A stretch of 64,000 nucleotides of DNA from Alloprevotella sp. OH1205_COT-284. GTDB lineage: Bacteria > Bacteroidota > Bacteroidia > Bacteroidales > Bacteroidaceae. Position 1 is the first letter of the stretch, and each line of letters starts with the position of its first letter. The position numbers and the translations under genes are program-made. The DNA lies in assembly GCF_003859795.1 (NCBI RefSeq), contig NZ_RQYI01000001.1, positions 124,001-188,000 on the forward strand. Direction: 5' to 3'. Below are positions 1 through 9,500 of the stretch, piece after piece. The notes beneath the pieces are model-generated. The model did no database searches, was not told the origin of the DNA, and saw nothing but the letters and a program-made list of their open reading frames with translations.

Positions 1-466
1 GATTTTTCTACTCGTTACTCCGTTTTCACTACCCCTTAGGTAAAACGCGTTTCGAAGCATTAAGGTATATCCGGACAACCCGAAGAGGAGGATGGACAAT
101 GCTTCGTAAAAGAAGCAACTTTCACTCCCTACCAAGACTTTTTGTTATTTTTGTCTACATTGTCTACACTACCCTTGCCAAGTCACAGATATATAATCCG
201 TTGCGAATGTAGACAACACGGAAAATTAACTACATTCGTAGCCGAAACCTACACACTGCATCAAGAAGGTGTGCAGATGTCCTAACCCCAAATCATGTAG
301 GCAGTGTAGGTTTTTGGAAAATCTGTCTACATTCCTTTTCGTCTGTTTATCATTGTCTTAGCTTCTGTCAATGTATATTGGAACGCTGCCACATACACTT
401 TTATATCACTGAATTTCAGCGAAATGGTCGTCGCAGTGTATGTTTTTCGACAATTTTACGAGATGA
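1..466. repeat. 467-bp non-coding repeat, copy 1 (cut by the window edge)
   Basis: This stretch aligns by eye, with substitutions and small indels, to 55033-55499 in the same orientation. Conserved blocks include TGTCTACA at 152-159 and 161-168, its inverse TGTAGACA at 208-215, another TGTCTACA at 324-331, a GTGTAGG block near 305, and the terminal TTTTACGAGATGA ending at 466. No reading frame is conserved across both copies except a short stretch near the right end (VYVFRxFYEM in both). The true left boundary lies outside the window. I see no gene in it; it could be a mobile-element remnant, a decayed gene end or a structured RNA. Confidence 0.75.
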
Positions 467-521
467 ACATAGAGGAAAGCCCGCATAAAGTGCCATTCTT
501 CTTCCCAAAAAACACGTTTGA

Positions 522-698
522 TGCGAATCCAAAGATGCGTTCGAGTCTATCACGGAGAAAATACACGAAGAAATCACCGGAGAGAGAAAAGAGGCGTCGA
601 AGCAAACGATGGCCGACTTGTCCGATAGAATTAAAGCCCTTTTGAAGGCTCTAAAACATTTCAACGCTCCACAAATAAAAAGCTGTTTTAAGGCTTAA
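522..698 (+). pseudogene. possible C-terminal fragment of a protein
   Basis: An open frame of 58 codons without an ATG near its beginning ends at TAA 696-698. The last 50 residues are charged and look protein-like (it contains ITEKIHEEITGERKEASKQ and MADLSDRIKALLKALKHF), suggesting an amphipathic or coiled-coil tail. It lies directly after the repeat at 1-466 and overlaps the 3' end of the reverse-strand methyltransferase gene by about ten bases. It may be the truncated end of a gene disrupted when the repeat arrived. I do not recognise a family; a chance open frame is possible. Confidence 0.25.
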
Positions 699-1230
699 AA
701 TAATTCCATTGCCGCACCATTTCCCACATCATGATACCTGCCGTGACGCTCACGTTCATCGAATGCTTCGTGCCATATTGCGGAATTTCTATGACCAAAT
801 CGCTTGCATCGACCACTTCTTGCGAAACACCTTTCACTTCATTTCCCAACACCAAGGCATAACGCCGATTGGGATCAAGTTCAAAATCGGGGAGCATCAC
901 GGAATTTCTGCACTGTTCGATCGAAATGACTTGACAGCCTTCTGCCTTTAATTGTTCTACGGCGCGAAGCGTTTGATCGAAATACTTCCATTGCACGGCA
1001 TCTTCGGCTCCGAGTGCCGTTTTGTGAATTTCAACATTGGGAGGCGTGGCAGTGATGCCGCAGAGCCAAACTTCGGAAATTCTGAACGCATCGGCCGTGC
1101 GAAACACACTGCCCACGTTGTACAGACTTCTCACATTGTCCAACACGATGATGAGGGGGATTTTTTCAGATGCTTTGAAAGCGGCGACGTCCATGCGTCC
1201 CATTTCTTCCACATTCAGTTTTTCGTTCAT
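688..1230 (-). CDS. TrmH/SpoU-family RNA 2'-O-methyltransferase
   Basis: The 180-residue product carries the SPOUT signatures of S-adenosylmethionine-dependent RNA ribose methylases: LDNVRSLYNVGSVFRTADA near the N-terminus (motif 1), LVLGNEVKGVSQEV (motif 2) and the C-terminal block IPQYGTKHSMNVSVTAGI (motif 3), which together build the trefoil knot. It lacks the extra N-terminal substrate domain of RlmB, so it is a minimal TrmH-like enzyme; whether it acts on tRNA or rRNA cannot be told. The longer frame to 1332 is unlikely: the ATG at 1230 starts the conserved region and lies four bases after a promoter -7 box, so the message may be leaderless. It is transcribed away from ilvA, across the candidate origin region. 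Confidence 0.88.
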   Translation of the reverse strand: MNEKLNVEEMGRMDVAAFKASEKIPLIIVLDNVRSLYNVGSVFRTADAFRISEVWLCGITATPPNVEIHKTALGAEDAVQWKYFDQTLRAVEQLKAEGCQVISIEQCRNSVMLPDFELDPNRRYALVLGNEVKGVSQEVVDASDLVIEIPQYGTKHSMNVSVTAGIMMWEMVRQWNYFKP

Positions 1231-1234
1231 GGTG

Positions 1235-1242
1235 CAAAGATA
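1235..1242 (-). promoter_or_regulatory. -7 promoter box of the RNA methyltransferase gene
   Basis: The reverse strand reads TATCTTTG, the Bacteroidota -7 consensus TAnnTTTG. Only four bases (CACC) separate it from the ATG at 1230, which predicts a leaderless or nearly leaderless mRNA. Confidence 0.6.
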
Positions 1243-1306
1243 ATCGTTTTCGACAATATTCTCATTCCGACAGGTCAAAAGCTCTACAAAAAACATCGGG
1301 AAAAGT

Positions 1307-1636
1307 TGTGGAAAAACCTGTGCAAAACACAAGGAAAACCTTGTTGAAAAGATGAGGAAAACATTTTACGGACAATCCGTTTCAACCTACTTTCATTCTC
1401 CACCGTTTTCGCCCGTTTTTACAGATCGTTTCCACCAAAAAACACCCGTTTTTTCGCAACCTTCAAACCTTTCCTAAAAATAAGATTTACAAAGGTTTGA
1501 TTCGTCAATATCCCCATTTATCCACACTTTCCGCAATCTATATCAATAACCACAGGTATCTTTCTGTTTTCTTATAAACAATATCTTTTTTGAAAAAAGA
1601 AAGAAATATGTTTTTATTGATGTGGGCTGTGGAAAA
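1307..1636. other. DnaA-box cluster with AT-rich tract: candidate replication origin
   Basis: The 556-bp gap between the divergent methyltransferase and ilvA genes holds a perfect DnaA box TTATCCACA at 1518-1526 and two one-mismatch boxes, TGTGGAAAA (inverse of TTTTCCACA) at 1307-1315 and 1628-1636, plus a weaker AATAACCACA near 1546. Between the last two lies an AT-rich run (about 1560-1620) that could serve as an unwinding element. This is the composition expected of a bacterial oriC, but dnaA is not in view and no skew calculation was possible. A chance cluster is the main alternative. Confidence 0.4.
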
Positions 1637-1681
1637 TCATTTTTGAAATCGTAAATGGGCATGTAGAAAAAATAAAATGAT

Positions 1682-1689
1682 TATTTTTG
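1682..1689 (+). promoter_or_regulatory. -7 promoter box of ilvA
   Basis: TATTTTTG matches TAnnTTTG and lies about 95 bases before the ilvA start. No clear -33 TTTG is present at the usual distance. Confidence 0.45.
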
Positions 1690-1786
1690 CAACTTCTGTT
1701 TGATCATTGTCTTCTTTTGAAAAATTGACGGCCGGCTGTTTTGAAAGCCTCCTTTTTCACAGAAGAAACCTATATCCCATATTGTT

Positions 1787-2980
1787 ATGCTTTCACTCGA
1801 TCTGGTTTACAAAGCCTCTACCGTGCTCAATCGTGTGGTTAGACACACCGAACTCATCGCCACCGACAAAGTCAATTCGCATTGTCGGGTATGGATAAAA
1901 CCCGAAAATCTTCAAGTGACGGGTTCTTTTAAGGTGCGCGGCGCAGGTTTCAAAATTTCTCAACTCACACCCGAAGAAAAAGAACGCGGTGTCATAGCCT
2001 GTTCGGCCGGCAATCATGCGCAAGGCGTGGCGCTGGCTGCACGTCAGTTGGGCATCAAGGCACTCATCTGCATGCCCGAAGGCGCGCCCATCTCGAAGGT
2101 GGAAGCTACTCGCGAACTGGGAGCCGAAATTTGTTTGGTGCCCGGTGTTTACGATGATGCTTACCGTCGGGCGATAGAATTGCAGGAATCGACGGGCATG
2201 ACTTTTGTGCATCCTTTCGATGACGAGCAAGTCATTGCCGGACAAGGCACGATCGGCATGGAAATCTTAAACGAAAATCCGGATATAGACACTGTTTTCG
2301 TACCTATCGGCGGCGGCGGTTTGGCGGCAGGAGTGGCCTATTCTATAAAATCGCTGAAACCGTCGGTCAGAGTGATCGGTGTCGAAGCCGAAGGAGCGGC
2401 TTGCATGAAAATGAGCCGGGAGAGCGAGCACATCGAAATGCTCCCACGCATACTTACCATTGCCGACGGCATCGCCGTGAAATCGCCCGGCGAACACACC
2501 TTCGATCTCTGTCAGCAATATGTCGATGAGATCGTCACCGTGACCGAAGACGAAATCTGTGCCGCTATTCTCGCCTTGATCGAGGGGCATAAGCTGATAG
2601 CCGAAGGGGCAGGTGCGGTGAGCGTGGCGGCGGCCATGTTTGAGAAGGTTCCGTTGGAAGGCAGCAACGTGTGTTGCATTGTGAGCGGCGGAAACATCGA
2701 TGTGACCATTCTTTCGCGTGTGATCAACAGAGGTTTGATGAAAGGGGGACGCACTACCGAAATGCTCATCGAACTTCCCGACCGTCCCGGATCTTTGTTG
2801 AGTTTGACGCGCGTCATTGCCAAAGAAGTGGCCAATATCATCTCCATTCACCACGAACGCAACGGCGAAAGTCCGGACGTCAATTCCTGCAATCTCCGCA
2901 TCGTGCTCGAAACAAGAAACTTTGAACACATCGTTCAAATCAAAAAAGCCATTACGGCAGCCGGATTTCTCATTTTGTGA
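1787..2980 (+). CDS. ilvA: threonine ammonia-lyase (threonine dehydratase)
   Basis: The 397-residue enzyme is a fold-type II PLP enzyme that deaminates L-threonine to 2-oxobutanoate, the first committed step toward isoleucine. The Schiff-base lysine is in TGSFKVRGA (about residue 49), the substrate-binding SAGNHAQGVA follows, and the glycine-rich phosphate loop IGGGGLAAG sits near residue 185. The last 70 residues look like a single ACT domain (TEMLIELPDRPGSLLSLTRV), as in the shorter TdcB/IlvA form rather than the two-ACT E. coli IlvA. A catabolic role cannot be excluded. The ATG at 1787 fits the family N-terminus. It is a single-gene unit followed by a hairpin at 3042-3082. Confidence 0.92.
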   Translation: MLSLDLVYKASTVLNRVVRHTELIATDKVNSHCRVWIKPENLQVTGSFKVRGAGFKISQLTPEEKERGVIACSAGNHAQGVALAARQLGIKALICMPEGAPISKVEATRELGAEICLVPGVYDDAYRRAIELQESTGMTFVHPFDDEQVIAGQGTIGMEILNENPDIDTVFVPIGGGGLAAGVAYSIKSLKPSVRVIGVEAEGAACMKMSRESEHIEMLPRILTIADGIAVKSPGEHTFDLCQQYVDEIVTVTEDEICAAILALIEGHKLIAEGAGAVSVAAAMFEKVPLEGSNVCCIVSGGNIDVTILSRVINRGLMKGGRTTEMLIELPDRPGSLLSLTRVIAKEVANIISIHHERNGESPDVNSCNLRIVLETRNFEHIVQIKKAITAAGFLIL

Positions 2981-3041
2981 TGCAGATGCGGGCAGCCCTG
3001 TGGTGGGCTTGACAAAACGTTTTTAAGACCCAACTTTTCAA

Positions 3042-3082
3042 AAATCGCCGGAAGGATGTTGATCACAGCCTCTCGGCGATTT
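3042..3082 (+). terminator. hairpin downstream of ilvA
   Basis: AAATCGCCG at 3042-3050 pairs with CGGCGATTT at 3074-3082 around a 23-base loop. The tail is only moderately T-rich, so it is a plausible but not strong terminator. Confidence 0.5.
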
Positions 3083-3105
3083 CTTATACGATTGTCTTTT
3101 TTTGC

Positions 3106-3232
3106 AAAAAAATGGGAATGAATCGTCTCCCGACGAAACATTCCCTCACAGAACTTATATAGAGATGAAAAAACTATCTGAATCAATTCGTTAAAAGGAA
3201 TAATTGCATTTGTTTTACCCTATTATTTAACG
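3106..3232 (-). ncRNA. candidate small RNA with its own promoter and terminator
   Basis: A well-spaced promoter (3239-3270) points leftward and a strong Rho-independent terminator lies about 90 bases downstream (stem GGGAATG..CATTCCC with inner TCGTC/GACGA, 3114-3145, then seven T on the reverse strand at 3112-3106). The predicted transcript is about 127 nt, and it runs convergently toward the ilvA terminator. The only start-stop frame is an eight-codon one (MQLFLLTN), so it is more likely a small RNA than a gene. The target is unknown. The remainder of the ilvA-thioredoxin gap shows nothing else apart from the thioredoxin promoter. Confidence 0.55.
3114..3145 (-). terminator. Rho-independent terminator of the candidate small RNA
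   Basis: On the reverse strand GGGAATG-TT-TCGTC-GGGA-GACGA-TT-CATTCCC forms a nearly continuous stem with a four-base loop, followed by CATTTTTTTG. Confidence 0.7.
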
Positions 3233-3238
3233 ACGCTG

Positions 3239-3270
3239 CAAAGATAGCATTTGCTTTTGATATAAACAAA
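3239..3270 (-). promoter_or_regulatory. promoter of the candidate small RNA
   Basis: Read on the reverse strand, TTTG (3270-3267), 20 bases, then TATCTTTG (3246-3239): an almost ideal Bacteroidota sigma-ABfr promoter. Confidence 0.65.
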
Positions 3271-3554
3271 TATTTCTGCATAAAAAGTTGTTTTTCTATG
3301 AAAAAACAGGCAAAATAAATGTCTGTTTCCGCTATTCGTAAACGATTTTTTCTTTTACAACGACCCTTTCTAAAATTATTATATTTTGCAGGAAAATAAA
3401 TTTCGTTGAAATAATTGTTTTCCATTGTATTTATAGTGCTTTTGAATTGTTTCGTTGTTTTTTTTCGATCAAACCGAATGGTTGAATTATTGCATGTGGA
3501 TATTTCAGAAACGGATCTGAAACTTAATCTGTTTAATATATTTTCTTTTGGAAA

Positions 3555-3585
3555 TTTGTTAGTTTAGAAATTTGTTTTATCTTTG
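3555..3585 (+). promoter_or_regulatory. promoter of the thioredoxin gene
   Basis: TTTG at 3555-3558, 19 bases, then TATCTTTG at 3578-3585. The 5' leader is about 55 bases and AT-rich. Confidence 0.7.
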
Positions 3586-3647
3586 CACAAGTTTCCTTTG
3601 GAAATAAATAAATACAAAGCAAAAAAACAACTTAAAAACAATAGATT

Positions 3648-4007
3648 ATGAAAGCAAAAGAAATTACGAATGCTTACTTTTTGGAAAACGTGTTTGACTA
3701 CGTAAACAATCCTTCCGAATGGAAGTTTAAGGGCAGTCGTCCGGCCATTGTAGATTTTTACGCTTCTTGGTGCGGCCCTTGCAAAGCGATGTCTCCCAAC
3801 TTGGATAAAATCGCTCAGGAATACGACGGTCAGATCGATGTGCTCAAAGTGGATGTCGATCAGGAAGCCGAATTGTCGCAGATTTTTGGCATACGTTCCG
3901 TGCCCACTTTGTTGTTCATTCCTCGCGAGGGAAATCCTCAACAGGCACAAGGAGCACTTTCTTACGGACAACTCAAAGATGCCGTTGATTCTTTCTTGTT
4001 GAAATAA
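3648..4007 (+). CDS. thioredoxin
   Basis: The 119-residue protein has the thioredoxin fold with the redox-active WCGPC (about residues 46-50) preceded by VDFYAS and the cis-proline loop SVPTLLF near residue 90. There is no signal peptide, so it should be a cytoplasmic disulfide reductase fed by thioredoxin reductase. The N-terminus is about 15 residues longer than E. coli TrxA. A good promoter precedes it and the efflux gene starts 22 bases after its stop, so read-through into the efflux operon is likely; a functional connection is not obvious. Confidence 0.9.
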   Translation: MKAKEITNAYFLENVFDYVNNPSEWKFKGSRPAIVDFYASWCGPCKAMSPNLDKIAQEYDGQIDVLKVDVDQEAELSQIFGIRSVPTLLFIPREGNPQQAQGALSYGQLKDAVDSFLLK

Positions 4008-4029
4008 TGTTGTATTACTCGTATCTGCA

Positions 4030-5367
4030 ATGAATATCTGTTTTCATCAGCTTTTTTCGATAAGATTATGGACAGGAATTTTTGGATTTCTGTCCACTCT
4101 TGTCGTTTCGGCACAACATGTGGAGCCGTTGACGCTCGAACAAGCCCTTGTTGCCGTAGAAAAAGGAAATGCGCAAATCAGAGTGTCGGAAATCGAACGC
4201 CGTATCAGTGCGGCCGATCATCGCAGCACGGATGCCGTGTTTTTGCCGCAAGTATCTTTGGGATATACGGCCATGGTTACGGACAATCCGCTCAATGCGT
4301 TCGGATTTTTGCTTCAACAGCGCAATGTTTCGCAAGCCGATTTCAATCCGGCGGTTTTGAATCACCCTTCGGCTGCGGATCTCTACAATGTTTCTCTCGA
4401 TGTGAAAATGCCGATTTTCAATCTCGACATGATTTATGCACGAAAGGGTGCGAAAGCCATGGAGAAAGTGAATGCTCACAAGGCCGAATACACTCGTCGG
4501 TACATTCGCTTTGAAACGCAGAAAGCCTACACGCAACTTCAATTTGCGCATTGTGCGAAATCCGTGCTCGAACTTGCGCTTTCGGATGTGCGTCGCATAC
4601 ACGAAACGGTGCTCTCTTTTGAAAAACAAGGTTTGGTGCAACGAAGCGACGTGCTCAATGCCCAAGTGCAGGTCAATACCATTGAGGCGGCTTTGGCCAA
4701 TGCCGAAAGCAATATCACTTCTGCTTCCGAGGGATTGGCACTTCTGATGGGAGAAAAGCAAGTGGAGGGAATGGTTTACGCTACGGACAGTTTGATGCCG
4801 CTTGCTTCTTCGGCCGACGAATTGGTGTTTTCGCCTCATCGGGCAGATTTGCGTGCGCTCGAAGCAGCATCGGAGGCAACGGATTGGATGGCGCGCTCGG
4901 CACAATCGGCTTTCATACCGAAGGTGAACGCTTTCGGAACGTTTCAACTCAACAACGGAAAACCCTTTGCTTTCAAAAACGAAGCCTACATGATGGGCAT
5001 CAATCTCACATGGAATTTGTTTCAAGGCACTCAAAACATTCACAAAACCCGGTCTGCCCTTTTGAAATCGGAAAAGATGCGCGAAGAACTCAAAAACCGA
5101 ACGGATCAGATCCGAACGGAAGTCGATAAGAACCGGCGCGATCTTGTTGTTTCCGATTTTGAAATCCGTAAGCACGGCATGAGTGTGGCACAGGCCGAAG
5201 AAGCCCTTCGCATCATTCGTCATCGTTTCGACGAGGGATTGGCCTCGACCACCGACCTGTTGCAAGCACAGGCGCAACTTTCGCAACAGCGTCTCGGAAG
5301 GGCGCAAGCGGTGATGCAACACAACATTGCTCACTACTATCGCCAACTGATCACTTCATCTCATTAA
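4030..5367 (+). CDS. TolC-family outer-membrane efflux channel
   Basis: The 445-residue protein begins with a signal peptide ending near VVSAQ and contains two outer-membrane-efflux repeats: LTLEQALVAVEKGN at the mature N-terminus and long heptad-rich helices (about 130-220 and 340-430), with the QxxLxxA-type pattern in DLLQAQAQLSQQRL. It should form the trimeric channel of a tripartite exporter. It is first in the set channel-adaptor-pump, with gaps of 39 and 5 bp to the next genes, and no separate promoter is visible after thioredoxin. Confidence 0.88.
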   Translation: MNICFHQLFSIRLWTGIFGFLSTLVVSAQHVEPLTLEQALVAVEKGNAQIRVSEIERRISAADHRSTDAVFLPQVSLGYTAMVTDNPLNAFGFLLQQRNVSQADFNPAVLNHPSAADLYNVSLDVKMPIFNLDMIYARKGAKAMEKVNAHKAEYTRRYIRFETQKAYTQLQFAHCAKSVLELALSDVRRIHETVLSFEKQGLVQRSDVLNAQVQVNTIEAALANAESNITSASEGLALLMGEKQVEGMVYATDSLMPLASSADELVFSPHRADLRALEAASEATDWMARSAQSAFIPKVNAFGTFQLNNGKPFAFKNEAYMMGINLTWNLFQGTQNIHKTRSALLKSEKMREELKNRTDQIRTEVDKNRRDLVVSDFEIRKHGMSVAQAEEALRIIRHRFDEGLASTTDLLQAQAQLSQQRLGRAQAVMQHNIAHYYRQLITSSH

Positions 5368-5406
5368 ATCGTTAGAACAAAAATACTCCATATACATCAT
5401 ACATCT

Positions 5407-6510
5407 ATGAAACTTTTCGCAAAGTTATGGCTTGCCGTTCCCATGATGCTTCTCGTGTCGGCTTGCACCTCAAATCCCAAACCCTCTGCCTCGGAAGAAG
5501 CTCCGATTGGCGTGGAAACATATCGTCCCGACGTTTCCGCCGACGGCAATCTTTTTGTCAGCGGAACCGTTACGGCTCGTCAAACAGCCATGATCAGCAC
5601 ACGCCACATGGGTTTTGTGGAACGTGTTTATGTGAAACAGGGAGATCGCGTAAAAGCCGGACAGTTATTGCTCACCATCAATAGCGAAGACCTCAAAGCA
5701 CGCCGATCGCAAGCTGAGGCCATGGTGGCCGAAGCGCAGGCGGCAGCGGCCAATGCAGAGCGCGATCGTCAGCGTTTTCGTGCGCTTCATGCCCAAAAAA
5801 GCGTGTCGGACAAAGAACTCGAAAACGTAGAACTCAACAACACCTCCATGCAGGCCAAATTGCAGATGGCACGACAAGGTTTGCAAGAAGTGAAAGCCAT
5901 GATGGCCTATACGGCCATAAAAGCTCCTTTTTCGGGAGTGGTGACGCAAAAAATGGTCGATGCCGGTTCGATGGCCAATCCCGGACATCCGCTCCTCGTG
6001 GTGGAACAGACGGGCGATGTGAACATCACCGCCGCCCTGCCCGAAGACTATTTGAAATGGGTTAAAGTGGGCGATACGCTGCGCGCCGACGTCAAGGCCG
6101 CCGGCCGAACGTTGAAGGGCATCGTTTCGGAACTTTCTCCTTCGGCTTCGATGACTGGCGGAGGCTACCAAATTAAAGTCACTCCGATCGTTTCCAATCA
6201 AACGGATCTCCATCCCGGCATGTATGTTTCGCTCCGCATTCCCGGCGGCTCGGTAGCGGCTGCCGCTTCGGACAAAGAGGGGGTTTGGGTAGAAACGACA
6301 TCGCTCGTGCGCCGCAACCAACTCACCGGCCTTTACGTGGTTTCTACCGACGGCCGTGCGCAGCTGCGTTGGGTTCGGACGGGTGAAACCTCTGGAGAAA
6401 AAGTGGAGGTGTTGGCAGGTTTGAATGCCAACGAACAAGTGATCCGAATCGGAGAAGGAAAACTGTATAACGGTCGAAAAATCACCATTCAAAATTCTTC
6501 TAAATCCTGA
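5407..6510 (+). CDS. RND efflux periplasmic adaptor (membrane-fusion lipoprotein)
   Basis: The 367-residue protein has a lipoprotein signal peptide with lipobox LVSAC (cysteine near residue 20). It then follows HlyD/AcrA order: beta-barrel entry, biotinyl-lipoyl half (VERVYVKQGDRVKAGQLLLT), alpha-helical hairpin rich in A/E/Q (about 95-150), the second lipoyl half (IKAPFSGVVTQKMVDAGS), and a beta-barrel plus membrane-proximal domain. It should be anchored to the inner membrane and bridge pump and channel. Its stop lies five bases before the pump start, so the genes are translated from one message. Confidence 0.9.
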   Translation: MKLFAKLWLAVPMMLLVSACTSNPKPSASEEAPIGVETYRPDVSADGNLFVSGTVTARQTAMISTRHMGFVERVYVKQGDRVKAGQLLLTINSEDLKARRSQAEAMVAEAQAAAANAERDRQRFRALHAQKSVSDKELENVELNNTSMQAKLQMARQGLQEVKAMMAYTAIKAPFSGVVTQKMVDAGSMANPGHPLLVVEQTGDVNITAALPEDYLKWVKVGDTLRADVKAAGRTLKGIVSELSPSASMTGGGYQIKVTPIVSNQTDLHPGMYVSLRIPGGSVAAAASDKEGVWVETTSLVRRNQLTGLYVVSTDGRAQLRWVRTGETSGEKVEVLAGLNANEQVIRIGEGKLYNGRKITIQNSSKS

Positions 6511-6515
6511 ACATC

Positions 6516-9500
6516 ATGAATTTGGAAAACGGACTATCTGGAATTATAGCCAAAGGATTTATTCGATCCAAACTCAGCTTGTTGCTGATGATCGCTTTTC
6601 TGTTGTTGGGCGCGTTTGCCGTGTCTTTCATACCTCGTGAAGAAGAGCCTCAGATCGATGTGCCGATGGCCGACATATTCGTCGCCTATCCCGGAGCGAC
6701 GCCTGCCGAGGTGGAAGCCGGAGTTGCGCTTCCGCTCGAAAAAATAGCCTCCAACATCAAAGGAGTCGAAGACGTCTATTCCTCCTCCATGGATGGAATG
6801 GCCATGCTCACCGTGCAGTTTTACGTCGGTGAGGACGTGGAGCGGTCGTTGGTGAAACTCTACAACGAGTTGATGAAAAATATGGATCGCATGCCTCGCG
6901 GAGTGATGATGCCTTTGGTGAAAACAAGAGCCATCGACGATGTTCCCGCACTCGGATTTACGTTGTGGAGCGACAGTCTTGACGGCTATCGCCTCAGACA
7001 AGTGGCCGAAGTGGTGGGCAATGAAATCAAAAAGATTCACGATGTGGCGCAGGTGAACGTCATCGGCGGACAGTCGCGCAGCATCAACGTTGTGCTCGAC
7101 AAAGAAAAAATGGCTTCGGCCAAGATCGATATGCTCGGCGTGGCGCAGGTGTTGCAGGGCAACAATGCACAAATGCGCAGCGGAAAGCTGGTGGCAGCAG
7201 ATGAAGCCATTGCCGTTTCGACCGGAGGATTTTTTGCTTCGGCCGAAGAGGTGAGAAACACCATTGTCGGCGTCAATGAAGGGCAGCCCGTTTATCTGCA
7301 TCAGGTGGCACGGATAGAAGACGGCGTCGAAACTCCTTCCGACTACGTCTCCATGGGATATGGTGCGGCAAATCCGGAACTCCGAAAACAGCATCCCGGA
7401 GAGTATGAAGCCGTGACCGTTGCCATTGCCAAAAAGAAAGGTGCCGACGCCATGAAACTGGCCGAAGTGGTGACCCGAAAGATCGAAAAACTCAAACAAA
7501 CCGTCATCACCGACGATGTGCGTGTGGAATCGACGCGCAACTACGGAGCAACGGCTTCTCAAAAGGTGTCGGAATTGCTCATGCACCTCGCCATGGCCAT
7601 TCTTGTGGTCACGATCTTTGTGATGATGGCAATGGGCTGGCGCGGCGGATTGGTGGTTTTTCTCTCCGTCCCCGTCACTTTCGCCCTTACGCTTTTTGCC
7701 TATTATTTCTTGGACTACACGCTCAATCGCATCACGCTCTTTGCACTTGTCTTTGTGACGGGTATCGTGGTGGACGACTCTATCATTGTGGCCGAAAACA
7801 TGCACCGCCACTTCAAAATGAATCGCCTCCCGCCGCTCAAAGCCGCATTGGCGGCCATTGACGAAGTGGGCAATCCCACCATTCTCGCCACCTTCACCGT
7901 CATTGCCGCTGTGCTCCCCATGGCTTTTGTGTCGGGCATGATGGGGCCTTACATGAGCCCCATGCCCATTGGTTCGTCGATAGCGATGATTTTCTCGCTC
8001 TTGCTCGCACTGACACTCACTCCTTATTTCGGATTTCTGTTTTTGAGGGCAAAGGATAAGAGCGGTAAGAACGAAACGACCGTTGCCTCGGAAGACGAAA
8101 ACACCTACACCGTGCCGCGCACGAAGCTCTATCGCATCTACGAAAGCGTGATGCTCCCTTTCCTTGAAAAGCGCAGAAACCGTTGGGCTTTCATGCTCGG
8201 ATTGACGGCGGTGTTGTTTGCCTCTTTCGGTTTGTTCTACACGAAGAGCGTGGCGGTGAAAATGCTGCCTTTCGACAATAAAAACGAATTTCAAGTCGTC
8301 ATCGACATGCCCGAAGGCACAACGCTCGAACGCACCGCTGCCGTGGCCTCAGAGTTGGCACAACACATTGCCCGGCAAAACATGGTGACACACTACCAAA
8401 CCTATGTCGGAACATCGGCTCCCATCAACTTCAACGGACTGGTGCGCCACTACGATTTGAGAAAAGGCGACAACGTGGCCGACATACAGGTTAATCTGGT
8501 GGATAAAAACGAGCGCAGCGCGCAAAGTCACGAAATTTCGACCGGAATGCGCGACGAACTCCAAAAAATCGGACAACGTCTGGGAGCCAACGTCAAAATC
8601 GTGGAAGTCCCTCCGGGCCCTCCCGTCATGTCTACGATCGTGGCCGAAGTCTACGGCCCCGACTACGACAAGCAGATCGAAATAGCCCGCCGGGTTAAAG
8701 AACTCTTGGCCAAGACAGACAACGTGGCCGATGTCGATTGGACGGTGGAAGACGACCAACGCGAAATACTATTGGAAGTAAACAAGGACAAGGCCGGAAA
8801 ACTCGGAGTGGCCGCAGCGCAAGTGTCGGGAACAATTCACGGTGCGCTGGCCGGAATTCAGGTCGGAAGCCTCAGCCAACCCGGAGCCGAACACCCTGCC
8901 CGCATCACTCTGCGCCTGTCGGACGCCGACAAGGCAACGCCCGAAAATCTGAAAAACCTCTCGATCATCAACACACGGGGAATGCCCGTTCCCATGGCCG
9001 ACGTGGTGGAAGTAAAACAAGGAATAAAGCCCAAGACCATTCACCGGAAAAATCAAAAACGAGTGGTCTACGTGTTGGCAGAAGTGGCGGGAGAGCTCGA
9101 AAGTCCGATCTACCCCATGACCGATGTCAGCAAACGTCTGAAAGAGGTCAAACTTCCCCAAGGCTACACGCTTTCGGAGGAATACGGCGCACAACCTCAC
9201 GATGAAGAAGACTTTTCCGTCAAATGGGATGGAGAGTGGAAAATCACCTACGAAGTGTTCCGTGATTTGGGATTGGCTTTTGCAGCCGTGCTCATCATCA
9301 TCTACATCCTTATCGTGGGCTGGTTTCAAAGTTTTGTCACTCCGCTTGTGCAAATGACCGCCATTCCCCTCTCTCTCATCGGCATTGTGCTGGGACACTG
9401 GATGCTCGGAGCTTACTTCTCCGCACCCTCGATGATCGGCTTCATTGCCTTGGCAGGAATCATGGTGCGCAATTCGGTCTTGCTCATCGACTTCATCAAC

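Noticed and set aside
152-331. TGTCTACA motifs as plasmid-type iterons
   Set aside because: Spacing is irregular and no replication-initiator gene is nearby.
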